Part shown: piece after piece, positions 43,698 through 52,225 of the stretch
How positions within the stretch are numbered: position 1 is the first letter of the stretch
Layout of the letters: each line of letters begins with the position of its first letter
Assembly (NCBI GenBank): GCA_003220265.1
Contig: QHRW01000111.1
Location: 1 to 64,000 of the forward strand
DNA from: Candidatus Rokuibacteriota bacterium
Lineage (GTDB): Bacteria; Methylomirabilota; Methylomirabilia; Rokubacteriales; CSP1-6
Reading direction: 5' to 3'
DNA: 64,000 bases
The notes under the pieces: generated by a model
What the model was told of the DNA's origin: nothing
Seen by the model: the letters and a program-made list of their open reading frames with translations, nothing else
Database searches by the model: none
Program-made: the position numbers and the translations under genes

Positions 43698-44600
43698 ATG
43701 AAGCTCGTCCGCTACTCCGTCAACGGCCAGTCCCCGCGCCTCGGGCTGCTCCAGGGCGACCGCATCGCCGACGTCCAGTCGAGCCTCGCCGCGACTCTGT
43801 CCCGCCGCGGCGTCGTGCGGGCGCAGGAGCTGGCCGCCGCGCTGGCGCCCCAGTCCACCCGCGCCTTCCTGGAAGGCGGCGCCGCCGCCCAGGACGCGGT
43901 GGCCTCGATCACCGAGTGGGTCACCGTCCCGGCCAACAGCGCGCGGCTCCACGCGCCGATCCACGATCCCGGCAAGTTCATCTGCATCGGCCTGAACTAC
44001 AGCGACCACGCCGCCGAGACGGGCAACCCGATTCCCAAGGAGCCGCCGATCTTCGCCAAGTGGAACAACGCGATCATCGACCCCGGTGAGCCCATCCTGC
44101 GCCCGCGCGGCTCCAAGCAGCTCGACTGGGAGGTCGAGCTCGGCGTGGTGATCGGCCGCACGGCGCGCTACGTATCCAGGGAGCAGGCGCTCGACTACGT
44201 GTGGGGCTACACGATCATCAACGACGCGAGCGCGCGCGACTTCCAGTTCCTGACGACCCAGTGGATGGCCGGCAAGATCTTCGAGACGGCGGCGCCCGTG
44301 GGTCCCTACATCGCCGACCGCAGCGAGGTCCCGGACCCGCACACGCTCACGCTCAAGACGTTCGTCAACGGCAAGCAGGTGCAGAACGGCAGCACCAAGA
44401 CATTCATCTTCGACGTGCGCTACCTGGTGAGCTACCTCTCGGGCCTGATGACGCTGATGCCCGGCGACCTGATCGCCACCGGCACGCCGCCCGGCGTCGG
44501 CCTCGGCATGAAGCCGCCGGTGTTCATGAATCCGGGCGACGTCGTCCGCATGGAGATCACCGGGCTCGGCACGCTCGAGAACCCCGTCAAGGACGCCTGA
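43698..44600 (+). CDS. Fumarylacetoacetate hydrolase-family protein
   Basis: The 300-residue enzyme has the FAH fold. FICIGLNYSDHAAETGNPIP, the metal site DWEVELGVVIGRTAR, the GYTIINDASARD motif and GDLIATGTPPGVGLGMKPP are all seen. Family members include acylpyruvate hydrolases, oxaloacetate decarboxylases and 2-hydroxyhepta-diene-dioate isomerases. The sequence cannot tell these apart, and no aromatic catabolic genes are near. The phosphoglycerate mutase gene follows 39 bp later. Confidence 0.9.
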   Translation: MKLVRYSVNGQSPRLGLLQGDRIADVQSSLAATLSRRGVVRAQELAAALAPQSTRAFLEGGAAAQDAVASITEWVTVPANSARLHAPIHDPGKFICIGLNYSDHAAETGNPIPKEPPIFAKWNNAIIDPGEPILRPRGSKQLDWEVELGVVIGRTARYVSREQALDYVWGYTIINDASARDFQFLTTQWMAGKIFETAAPVGPYIADRSEVPDPHTLTLKTFVNGKQVQNGSTKTFIFDVRYLVSYLSGLMTLMPGDLIATGTPPGVGLGMKPPVFMNPGDVVRMEITGLGTLENPVKDA

Positions 44601-44639
44601 GTCCGTGGCAACGAACGTGCACCCCGGGGTAGGAGCCTC

Positions 44640-45839
44640 ATGCTCGACGTGATCCGGTCGCTCGTGATCCCCGGCACCAGCAAGATCGTGCTGCTCTCGC
44701 TCGACGGGCTCGGGGGCCTTCCCCGCCCGGAGACGGGCCGGTCGGAGCTGGAGACGGCTCGCCTGCCCAACCTGAGCGCGCTGGCGGCCGAGGCGGCGTG
44801 CGGGCTCATCCGGCACGTCGCGCCGGGCATCACACCGGGGAGCGGCCCGGGCCACCTCGGCCTCTTCGGCTACGACCCCCTGGCCTACCAGGTGGGGCGC
44901 GGCGTGCTGGAGGCGCTGGGCATCGAGTTCGACCTGCGCGGGGGCGACGTGGCGGCGCGCGGCAATTTCTGCACGGTGGACGCCCAGGGGCGCATCACGG
45001 ACCGTCGCGCCGGCCGCATTCCGACCGAAGTCTGCGTCAAGCTCACCGATCGGCTTCGCTCCATTCGCCTGCCCGGCGTCGAGGTGCTGGTGGAACCGGT
45101 CCAGGAGCACCGCTTCGTTCTCGTCCTGCGCGGAGCCGGACTCTCCGGCCGCTTGAGCGAGACCGATCCACAAGCGCTCGGCACGCCGCCGCTGCCGGTG
45201 CGCGCTCTCGAGCCGGCCGCTGCGCACACCGCCGAGCTGGTGAACGCGTTCGTGGAGGAGGCGCGCAAGCGGCTGACCGACGCCGCGCCCGCCAACATGG
45301 TCTTGCTGCGCGGCTTTGATCGGCTGCCGGAGCTGCCGCGCTTCCCCGACGTGTACGGGCTGCGCGCGGCGGCGATCGCGGCCTACCCGATGTATCGCGG
45401 GCTCGCCAAGCTGGTGGGCATGGACGTCATCAAGACGGGCAAGACCTACGCCGAGGAGATCGCCACGCTGCGCGAGCACTGGCAGGCCTACGACTTCTTC
45501 TTCGTCCATTACAAGGACACCGACAAGGCCGGCGAGGACGGCAAGTTCGACGCGAAGGTCGAGGCGCTCGAGCGCTTCGACGGTTTCGTGCCCGCGGTGC
45601 GCGACCTTGGCCCCGACGTGCTCGTCGTCAGCGGCGATCACGCCACGCCGTCCATCCTGGCCGCGCACGGCTGGCAGCCGGTGCCCGTGCTCCTGTGGAG
45701 CCGCTACTGCGGCGCCGATCCCGTGACCGCCTTCACCGAGCGCGCGTGCGCGGCTGGCACGCTGGGCACCCTGCCCGCGCATCACCTGATGCCGCTCGTC
45801 CTGGCCAATGCGCTGCGGCTGACCAAGTTCGGCGCCTGA
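44640..45839 (+). CDS. apgM: 2,3-bisphosphoglycerate-independent phosphoglycerate mutase, archaeal type
   Basis: The 399-residue enzyme interconverts 3- and 2-phosphoglycerate in glycolysis and gluconeogenesis. The alkaline-phosphatase-like metal sites are visible in VLLSLDGLGG, ITPGSGPGHLGLFGYDP (Ser nucleophile region), FVHYKDTDKAGEDG and LVVSGDHATPS. This short form (~400 residues) is called ApgM and is distinct from GpmI (~510). The gene is followed after 14 bp by the trehalose-phosphate synthase fusion. Confidence 0.92.
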   Translation: MLDVIRSLVIPGTSKIVLLSLDGLGGLPRPETGRSELETARLPNLSALAAEAACGLIRHVAPGITPGSGPGHLGLFGYDPLAYQVGRGVLEALGIEFDLRGGDVAARGNFCTVDAQGRITDRRAGRIPTEVCVKLTDRLRSIRLPGVEVLVEPVQEHRFVLVLRGAGLSGRLSETDPQALGTPPLPVRALEPAAAHTAELVNAFVEEARKRLTDAAPANMVLLRGFDRLPELPRFPDVYGLRAAAIAAYPMYRGLAKLVGMDVIKTGKTYAEEIATLREHWQAYDFFFVHYKDTDKAGEDGKFDAKVEALERFDGFVPAVRDLGPDVLVVSGDHATPSILAAHGWQPVPVLLWSRYCGADPVTAFTERACAAGTLGTLPAHHLMPLVLANALRLTKFGA

Positions 45840-45853
45840 CGATGTAGGCTCGC

Positions 45854-48073
45854 ATGCGCTTCCTCATCCGGCTGCTCGGCGCGCTCTGGCTCACGACGCT
45901 GATCGTCAGCGTCGGCTTCGCGTGGTACGAGGTGAGCCAGGACCGCCGGCGGCTGGAGGAAGACCTCCAGCGCCGCGCGACGCTCACCGGCGACGCCGTG
46001 CGCGAGGCCTCCGAGCGGCTCATGGCCCGCGGCGCCAGGACGGGCTACGACCGCGTGCTGGCGCGCTTCAGCCGTCCCGATCGCGCCATCGCCATCTACG
46101 ACGGCTTCGGCTCCGTGATCGACGCCACCCCCGACGTGCGTCGTGGCCTGGGACCGATCTCGCCGCTGGTGGGCGAGGCCATCACGAAGAACGTGCCCGC
46201 GCGCGCCTTCGTGCCGGTGGCCGGCCGCGCGCGCCTGGTCTACGTCCTGCCGCTGCAGGACAACGACCGCCCCATCGGCGCCGCCGCGGTCCTGATCGAC
46301 GCCGACTTCCTGGAGGCCGGCGAGTGGGACCTGTGGCGCCGCACCGGCGTCCGCTTCGGCGTGCTGATGCTGCTCGTCACCGGCATCACCTGGCTGACGG
46401 TGCGCTGGTCGGTGACACGGCCGGTCGCGCGCATCGCCGAGTGGACGCGGCAGCTCAAGTCCGGCCAGCCCGTCTCGCCGCCGCCCGAGGCCGACGCGAG
46501 CCTGTTCGGCTCGCTGGCGACGGAGGTCACGAGTCTCGCGCGCACGCTGGCGCGCGTGCGCCTGGCGGCGGCCGAGGAGGCGCGCCTGCGGCTGAGCGGC
46601 GAGAGCCTGTGGACGGAGGAGCGGCTCAAGCAGTTCGTCGAGATCCGCTTCGGCGAGCGGCCGCTCTACATCGTGTCCAACCGCCAGCCGCTGAGCCACG
46701 TGCGCGAGGGGCGCGCGATCGTCGAGGTGCAGCCGGCCAGCGGCCTCGTCAGCGCGCTCGAGCCCATCATGCTGGCCTGCGGCGGCGTGTGGGTCGCGCA
46801 CGGTAGCGGCAGCGCGGACCGCGTGGTCGGCGACCGCGTGGGGCTGCCCACGCAGGACCCCACCTACACGCTGCGGCGCGTCTGGCTCTCCGAGGACGAG
46901 GAAGCCGGGTACTACTACGGCTTCGCCAACGAGGGACTGTGGCCGCTCTGCCACATCGTGCACGAGCGCCCGCAGTTCCGCGCCGGCGACTGGGAGCAGT
47001 ACCGCCGCGTCAACATGCGCTTCGCCGCCACGCTGCTCGAGGAGATGGAGAAGGTCGAGAACCCGATCGTGCTGGCCCAGGACTACCACTTCGCGCTGCT
47101 GCCGCAGCTCGTGAAGCAGGCGCGCCCGGACGCGCGCGTCGCGCTCTTCTGGCACATCCCGTGGCCGAACTTCGAGGCCTTCGGCATCTGTCCCTGGCAG
47201 GACCAGATCCTGCTCGGGCTCCTCGGCGCCGACCTCATCGGCTTCCACACCCAGTTCCACTGCAACAACTTCCTGGAAACCGTCGAGCGCACGATCGAGG
47301 GGCGCATCGACTGGGAGAGCTTCTCGGTCGTGCGCGGCCAGCACACCACCTCCGTGCGGCCCTTCCCGATCAGCGTGGCGCCGCCCGACGCCGACACCGA
47401 TCTCGGCGCCGACCGCGCGACGCTGCGCGCCGAGCTCGGCGTCAACGCCGAGTGGCTCGGCGTGGGCGTCGAGCGGGTGGACTACACCAAGGGCCTGCCC
47501 GAGCGCGTCCGCGCGATCCGCCGGTTCTTCGAGCGCTGGCCGGAGTTCCGCGGCCGCGTGGTGTTCGCGCAGATCGCCTCGCCGAGCCGCAGCCAGATCC
47601 CGCGCTATCGTGCGCTCCAGGAAGAAGTCCGCGAGGCCGTGCGCGCGCTCAACGAGGATCTCGGCGAGGGCGGCTGGGAGCCGATCATCTATCGCGAGCG
47701 GCACCACGACCACGCCGAGATCCGCCGCTGGTATCGCGCGGCCGACTTCTGCATGGTCACCTCGCTCCACGACGGCATGAACCTCGTCGCCAAGGAATAC
47801 GTGGCGGCCCAGGCCGACGACGACGCGTCGCTGATCCTCAGCCGCTTCACGGGCGCCTCGCGCGAGCTGCGCGATGCCTGGGTCGTCAATCCCTACGACG
47901 TCGAGGACATGGCGGCGGCGATTCACCAGGCGATCACCGCTCCGGCCGCCGAGCGCCGCTCCCGCATGCGCCGCATGCGGGAGCACGTGCGCGAGCACAA
48001 CATCTACGGCTGGGCCGGCCTGCTCGTCGCGGAGCTGGCCAAGATCCCCGAGGGCTCCTTCCAGCGCGAGTAA
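45854..48073 (+). CDS. otsA: Membrane-tethered HAMP–trehalose-6-phosphate synthase fusion
   Basis: The 739-residue protein has an N-terminal sensor-like module: helix 1 (residues about 5-25), a ~140-residue periplasmic part (DRAIAIYDGFGSVIDATPDV), helix 2 (about 168-186) and a HAMP-like linker beginning VTRPVARIAEWTRQL. A full GT20 domain follows from about 270: YIVSNRQPL, FWHIPWPNFEAFG, RVDYTKGLPERVRAI and HDGMNLVAKEYVAAQ. OtsA makes trehalose-6-phosphate from UDP-glucose and glucose-6-phosphate; glucosylglycerol-phosphate synthase is an alternative in the same family. No OtsB phosphatase is in the window. Membrane location and signal control are inferred from the domain layout. Confidence 0.88.
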   Translation: MRFLIRLLGALWLTTLIVSVGFAWYEVSQDRRRLEEDLQRRATLTGDAVREASERLMARGARTGYDRVLARFSRPDRAIAIYDGFGSVIDATPDVRRGLGPISPLVGEAITKNVPARAFVPVAGRARLVYVLPLQDNDRPIGAAAVLIDADFLEAGEWDLWRRTGVRFGVLMLLVTGITWLTVRWSVTRPVARIAEWTRQLKSGQPVSPPPEADASLFGSLATEVTSLARTLARVRLAAAEEARLRLSGESLWTEERLKQFVEIRFGERPLYIVSNRQPLSHVREGRAIVEVQPASGLVSALEPIMLACGGVWVAHGSGSADRVVGDRVGLPTQDPTYTLRRVWLSEDEEAGYYYGFANEGLWPLCHIVHERPQFRAGDWEQYRRVNMRFAATLLEEMEKVENPIVLAQDYHFALLPQLVKQARPDARVALFWHIPWPNFEAFGICPWQDQILLGLLGADLIGFHTQFHCNNFLETVERTIEGRIDWESFSVVRGQHTTSVRPFPISVAPPDADTDLGADRATLRAELGVNAEWLGVGVERVDYTKGLPERVRAIRRFFERWPEFRGRVVFAQIASPSRSQIPRYRALQEEVREAVRALNEDLGEGGWEPIIYRERHHDHAEIRRWYRAADFCMVTSLHDGMNLVAKEYVAAQADDDASLILSRFTGASRELRDAWVVNPYDVEDMAAAIHQAITAPAAERRSRMRRMREHVREHNIYGWAGLLVAELAKIPEGSFQRE

Positions 48074-48176
48074 CGCTTCCGCACGCGACGACCATCACTT
48101 GGTAGACGTTACAGGTGTAAAAAATGCGGCCGCCGGCCAATGGTCCCCAAGTGCTTGATATTTTGGGCGTGCATCC

Positions 48177-48192
48177 TGGCATCCCGCTTGCG
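48177..48192 (+). promoter_or_regulatory. Sigma-54 promoter candidate before CxxC/HxxC gene
   Basis: TGGCATCCCGCTTGCG has TGGC at -24 and TTGC at -12 with exact 10-bp GG-to-GC spacing. The ATG at 48261 is ~70 bp downstream. An inverted repeat TTACA-GG-TGTAA lies 57 bp upstream (48109-48120) and may be an activator site; that part is speculative. Confidence 0.6.
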
Positions 48193-48260
48193 ATCAGGTA
48201 GCGCGATCGGTGGACGGGTCGCCGCGACCCGGATCGCCGCGGGAAAGGGTGACCCGAGCC

Positions 48261-48503
48261 ATGGACGATCAGAATCTCAGCGACATCTCGATGAAGGGTG
48301 CGCCTGCGTGCGGGCGCTGTCACATGCTCGTCGCGCGCTACGCGCCCCAGGTCGTGGCGTCGACGGGGACGTATCACCGCGAGTGTTTCGAGGCCTGGTA
48401 CTTCGGTCGTTATGGCAAGCGGCCGGCACTCCTGGCGGGCGCCAACGGCGATCGCCACCGCTTCCAGGTTCGCGAGGCCGCCGAGGTTCGCAAGGCCGCC
48501 TGA
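48261..48503 (+). CDS. Small CxxC/HxxC zinc-binding-type protein
   Basis: This 80-residue protein carries CGRCH near residue 17 and HRECFEAWYFGRYGKRP about 23 residues later. The C-x2-C...H-x2-C set resembles half of a LIM or treble-clef zinc finger. ATG 48261 is preferred to ATG 48210, which would start within a few bases of the predicted sigma-54 transcript start. No Shine-Dalgarno sequence is strong. The lyase gene begins 4 bp after its stop. A regulatory or metal-binding role is inferred. Confidence 0.6.
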   Translation: MDDQNLSDISMKGAPACGRCHMLVARYAPQVVASTGTYHRECFEAWYFGRYGKRPALLAGANGDRHRFQVREAAEVRKAA

Positions 48504-48507
48504 GCGG

Positions 48508-50001
48508 GTGGGCGTGAGGCGGCGTCGGCGCGCGCGAGGCGGAACGCGCGTCGAGCGCGACAGCCTCGGCCCGCTCGCCGTGCCGCGGCGCGCGCTGTGG
48601 GGCGTCTTCACCGAGCGCGCACGGCACACCTTCCACCTCACCGGCCGTCCGCCGCATCCGGCCCTCGTCCGCGCCTACGCGCTCATCAAGCGGGCCGCCG
48701 CCCGCGTCAATGCCCGGCTGGGGCTGCTGCCGCCCCGCTGGGCCGCCGCCATCGACCAGGCCGCGCGTCGCGTCGCCGCCGGCGACGTTCCCGACGCGGC
48801 GGCCATCGACGTCCTGCAGGCGGGCGCCGGCACGCCCGCCCACATGAACGTCAACGAGGTCGTCGCCAATCTCGCCAACGAGCGCCTGGGCGGCCGGCGC
48901 GGGCGCTACGTGCCGATTCACCCGAACAGCCACGTCAACCTCGGACAGTCGTCGAACGACGTCACGCCCACGGCGATCCGTCTCATGGCGCTCGAGCTGC
49001 TGGGGCCGCTCGACGCCGAGCTCCGCGCGCTCGAGCGCGCCCTGCGCCGGCACGCCGCGCGCGAGCGCGCGGTCGTGAAGCCCGGCCGCACGCATCTGCA
49101 GGACGCGGTGCCGATCACGTGGGGCCAGGTGTTCGGCGGCTGGGCGCAGGCCATGGAGGACGCGCGCCGGGCGCTCGAGCGCATGGCCGACGAGCTCGTC
49201 GTCGTCGGCCTGGGCGGCACCGCGGTCGGCACCGGGCTCACCGCGCACCCGCGCTTCCGCGCGCTCGTCGTGCGCGAGCTCTCGCGCCTGACCGGCCACC
49301 GCTTGCGGCCGGCGCCGACCCCGGTCACGACCGCGTGGTCGCTGCGACCGCTGCTCGCCGCCTCGGCGGCGCTGCGCGGCCTCGCGCTCGACGTGGCGAA
49401 GATCTGCGTCGACCTGCGCCTGCTCGCGTCCGGGCCCGACGCCGGCTTCGCCGAGGTGCGGCTGCCGGAGGTCGAGCCGGGCTCGTCGATCATGCCGGGG
49501 AAGATCAATCCCTCGGTGCCGGAGGCCGTGCAGATGGCGTGCTTCCAGGCGGCCGCGCACGACCACGCCGTCGCGCTGGCCGCGGCCGCCGGTGAGCTCG
49601 AGCTCAACGTGATGACGCCGCTCGTCGCCGACAACCTGGCCGGCGCCTTCGAGGTCTTGACGCGCGGGCTAAGGTTGCTGCGCGAGCGGTGCATCGACGG
49701 CATGGTCGTGGATCGCCGCCGCGCACGCACGCTGGTGAGCGGCAGCCTCATCGAGGCCACGGCGCTCTCGCCCTATCTGGGCTACGACGTCACGGCCGAC
49801 CTGGTGAAGGAGGCGCGCCGCGGCGGGCGCCCGCTGCGCCGCGTCGTGCTGGAGCGGGGCCTGCTCGGCGAGCGCGAGCTGGCGCGCGTGCTGTCGCCGG
49901 CGGCGCTCACCGGCCCGCGGGCCACCGACGTGGCGCTGCGCCGGCGCGTCCAGCGGGCCCCGGCCTACCGCCGGTACCGGGCCGAGCACGCGGAAGAATA
50001 G
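48508..50001 (+). CDS. Class II fumarase/aspartase-superfamily lyase
   Basis: The 497-residue enzyme has the superfamily blocks: PIHPNSHVNLGQSSNDVTPT, GRTHLQDAVPITWGQ, GLGGTAVGTGLTAHPRF and the signature GSSIMPGKINPSVPE with catalytic Ser. N-terminal RVERDSLGPLAVPRRALWG resembles aspartate ammonia-lyase and fumarase. These two are hard to separate by eye; the sequence has TAHPRF where fumarases have similar. GTG 48508 or 48514 are both possible starts; the first ~12 residues are Arg-rich and not conserved. Confidence 0.85.
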   Translation: MGVRRRRRARGGTRVERDSLGPLAVPRRALWGVFTERARHTFHLTGRPPHPALVRAYALIKRAAARVNARLGLLPPRWAAAIDQAARRVAAGDVPDAAAIDVLQAGAGTPAHMNVNEVVANLANERLGGRRGRYVPIHPNSHVNLGQSSNDVTPTAIRLMALELLGPLDAELRALERALRRHAARERAVVKPGRTHLQDAVPITWGQVFGGWAQAMEDARRALERMADELVVVGLGGTAVGTGLTAHPRFRALVVRELSRLTGHRLRPAPTPVTTAWSLRPLLAASAALRGLALDVAKICVDLRLLASGPDAGFAEVRLPEVEPGSSIMPGKINPSVPEAVQMACFQAAAHDHAVALAAAAGELELNVMTPLVADNLAGAFEVLTRGLRLLRERCIDGMVVDRRRARTLVSGSLIEATALSPYLGYDVTADLVKEARRGGRPLRRVVLERGLLGERELARVLSPAALTGPRATDVALRRRVQRAPAYRRYRAEHAEE

Positions 50002-50042
50002 GCTTGTTTGGCCCCCGGCCCGCGTCATACTTCGGGAGAGCG

Positions 50043-51416
50043 ATGCGCTGCCTGTTCGTGTGCGCCGATGACTTCCTCTGGCGCCTGGCCGCCGACCGCG
50101 GCGAGGCGCGGCTGTCCACGCTGTGGATCGTGGAGCGGCCCCGCGTGCGCGCCCGCATCCGGGCTCACGGCGCGGAGGCCCTGGCCGGCCGCCTCGACGA
50201 GGAAGCCGTCTACCGCCGCGCGTTCCGCACCGGCGCCGAGCCCGTCCTGCTGGCGGTCGACCGCGCGCGCCAGGCGCGCGTGATCGCCGCCATCCGGAAG
50301 GTGGCGCCCGCCGCGCCACTGGTCGTCCTGGGCGAGGCGGCCTCCCTCGACGCCGAGCCCGTCGTGACGCTGCCGCCAGCGCGTGTCACGGCTGGCATGC
50401 TCGAGCCCGCCCTCGAGCGGGCGCTGACCCGGGCGAAAGTGGCGCGCGTGCGCGAGCACTTCGGCCGCGCCGATCGCGTGCTGATCCTGATGCAGGACGA
50501 TCCCGACCCCGACGCGATCGCTTCCGCGCTCGGGCTCAAGATGCTGCTGGGCCGCTCCAAGTCGGCGGCCACCATCGCGACCTTCGGCACGATCCGCCGT
50601 CCGGAGAACCGCGCGATGACGCGCATCCTCGACATCGACGTCGAGCAGGTCAAGCCGCCCGCGCTCGAGGAGTACGACATGATCGCGATGGTCGACACCC
50701 AGCCGGCCATCTTCGAGGAAGCGCTGGGCGAGGTCGACCTCGTCATCGATCACCACCCGGAGGAGACGCCCGTGCGCGCGCGGCTCAAGGACGTGCGCCC
50801 GTCCTACGGCGCCACCTCCACCATCCTCACCGAGTACCTGCGCGCCGCCGACGTGAAGATCCGCGAGCGGCTGGCCACCGCGCTGCTGTACGGCATCAAG
50901 GCCGACACGCTCCATCTCGAGCGCGGCGCCACCAAGGCCGACATGGAAGCGTTCGCCTTCTTGCACGCCCACGCGAATCACAACGCCCTGCGCCGCATCG
51001 AACGGCCCGATCTTCCCGACGCCGCGCTCGATGTGCTGGCGCGCGGCATCGAGGGCCGGCGGCTGGCCGACGGCGTGATGTTCGTGCACCTGGGCGCCGT
51101 CACCTATCCCGAGCTGATCGCGCAGTTCGCCGACCTTTTCCTGCAGGTGGAGGGCGCCGAGTGGTCGGTGGTCTCCGGCTGCGTGAACCAGGAGCTCCAC
51201 ATCTCCGTGCGCAACGTGGGCTACGTGCGAGCGGCCGGTGACGTCGTGCACGAGGCGTTCGGCAACCTCGGCGGCGCCGGCGGGCATCGCTCGATGGCCA
51301 AGGCGGTCGTCAAGCTGCGTGACTGGCGCGCCGCGGGACTCTCCGCCGGCGATCGCGAGATGGGCGAGGCCATCGCGAGCCGCTTCCTGGCCGCCCTGCG
51401 GCGCGGTCGCGGGTGA
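50043..51416 (+). CDS. DHH-family phosphoesterase with N-terminal Rossmann-like domain
   Basis: The 457-residue protein has a ~125-residue N-terminal domain (MRCLFVCADDFLWRLAADRG) resembling a degenerate TrkA-N/Rossmann unit. It is followed by a DHH domain: LMQDDPDPDAIASALG (~residue 150), MVDTQPA, VIDHHPEE (~236). The C-terminal DHHA1 part ends GGAGGHRSMAKAV. Relatives hydrolyse nanoRNA, pAp or cyclic dinucleotide products; substrate unknown. The N-terminal domain lacks a clear GxGxxG, so nucleotide binding there is uncertain. ATG 50043 follows a GGGAGAG sequence. Confidence 0.82.
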   Translation: MRCLFVCADDFLWRLAADRGEARLSTLWIVERPRVRARIRAHGAEALAGRLDEEAVYRRAFRTGAEPVLLAVDRARQARVIAAIRKVAPAAPLVVLGEAASLDAEPVVTLPPARVTAGMLEPALERALTRAKVARVREHFGRADRVLILMQDDPDPDAIASALGLKMLLGRSKSAATIATFGTIRRPENRAMTRILDIDVEQVKPPALEEYDMIAMVDTQPAIFEEALGEVDLVIDHHPEETPVRARLKDVRPSYGATSTILTEYLRAADVKIRERLATALLYGIKADTLHLERGATKADMEAFAFLHAHANHNALRRIERPDLPDAALDVLARGIEGRRLADGVMFVHLGAVTYPELIAQFADLFLQVEGAEWSVVSGCVNQELHISVRNVGYVRAAGDVVHEAFGNLGGAGGHRSMAKAVVKLRDWRAAGLSAGDREMGEAIASRFLAALRRGRG

Positions 51417-51498
51417 CCCCCTACGGGTGTTCTCACATTTCGGTGGCCTCATCCTTGCTCGGTTCTACCTTTTGACCGAGTGACTTCGATCTATCCGC

Positions 51499-51528
51499 TT
51501 GGCATTGCGGGAGCGCGCGGAGTAGACT
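51499..51528 (+). promoter_or_regulatory. Possible sigma-70 promoter for methyltransferase gene
   Basis: TTGGCA (51499-51504) and TAGACT (51523-51528) with 18 bp spacing lie about 67 bp before the GTG start. Moderate match. Confidence 0.4.
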
Positions 51529-51595
51529 ACCGCCGCAAATCGGCATTCCAGGCCTCCAGATCGGCCTCGGATCCAAGTCGCTGGAGGGGGCGAAC

Positions 51596-52225
51596 GTGGA
51601 CGTAGCGTTGGAGAAGAGGCAGGTCGAGCGCGCGTACGAGCTGCTGGCTCCGGTCTACGATTTCATCTTCGACTGGATCTTCGCGCCGGGCCGTCAGGCG
51701 GCCATCCTGCATCTCGGGTTGCGGCCCAACGACACCGTCCTGGAGGTCGGCATCGGCACCGGGCTCAACCTTCCGCTGTATCCGCCGTCGTGCCGGCTGA
51801 CCGGCATCGACCTGTCGGGCGAGATGCTCGACAAGGCCGTCGAGCGCGCGCAGAAGCTGGCGATGCCCGGCGTGGTGCTCAAGGTCATGGACGCCACGTC
51901 GATGGATTTCGCCGAGAACGAGTTCGACAAGGCGCTCGCCACCTACACGATCTCCGCCGTGCCGGATCCCGTGGCCGTGCTGCGCGAGATGCGCCGCGTG
52001 GTGAAGCCGGGCGGCAGCATCGTGATCCTCAACCACTTCCGGAGCGAGCGGAAGCTGCCCGGCCACCTCGAGGATCTCGTGGCGCCGGTGTGCACGCGCC
52101 TGGGCTGGAAGTCGAACCTGCCGATGACGCCGCTGCTGAACGAGGTCGGTCTCACGCCGGAGCTGATCGTGAAGGTCAACATGTTCAACGGGTGGCGCCT
52201 CGTGAAGTGCGTCAACCGGAAGTAA
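51596..52225 (+). CDS. SAM-dependent methyltransferase, PmtA-like
   Basis: The 209-residue class I methyltransferase has motif I VLEVGIGTGLNLPLYP and the SAM-binding GIDLSGEMLDKA. RAYELLAPVYDFIFDWIF near the start and LNHFRSERKLPGHLEDL are typical of the phosphatidylethanolamine N-methyltransferase PmtA / UbiE-related group. PmtA methylates phosphatidylethanolamine towards phosphatidylcholine. GTG 51596 has GGAGGGGG about 6 bp upstream. The stop overlaps the hydrolase start by 19 bp. Confidence 0.8.
   Translation: MDVALEKRQVERAYELLAPVYDFIFDWIFAPGRQAAILHLGLRPNDTVLEVGIGTGLNLPLYPPSCRLTGIDLSGEMLDKAVERAQKLAMPGVVLKVMDATSMDFAENEFDKALATYTISAVPDPVAVLREMRRVVKPGGSIVILNHFRSERKLPGHLEDLVAPVCTRLGWKSNLPMTPLLNEVGLTPELIVKVNMFNGWRLVKCVNRK

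Noticed and set aside
51500..51515. TGGCATTGCGGGAGCG as a fourth sigma-54 promoter
   Set aside because: GG-N10-GC spacing is met but the -12 part is GAGC rather than TTGC, and a better sigma-70 match overlaps it.
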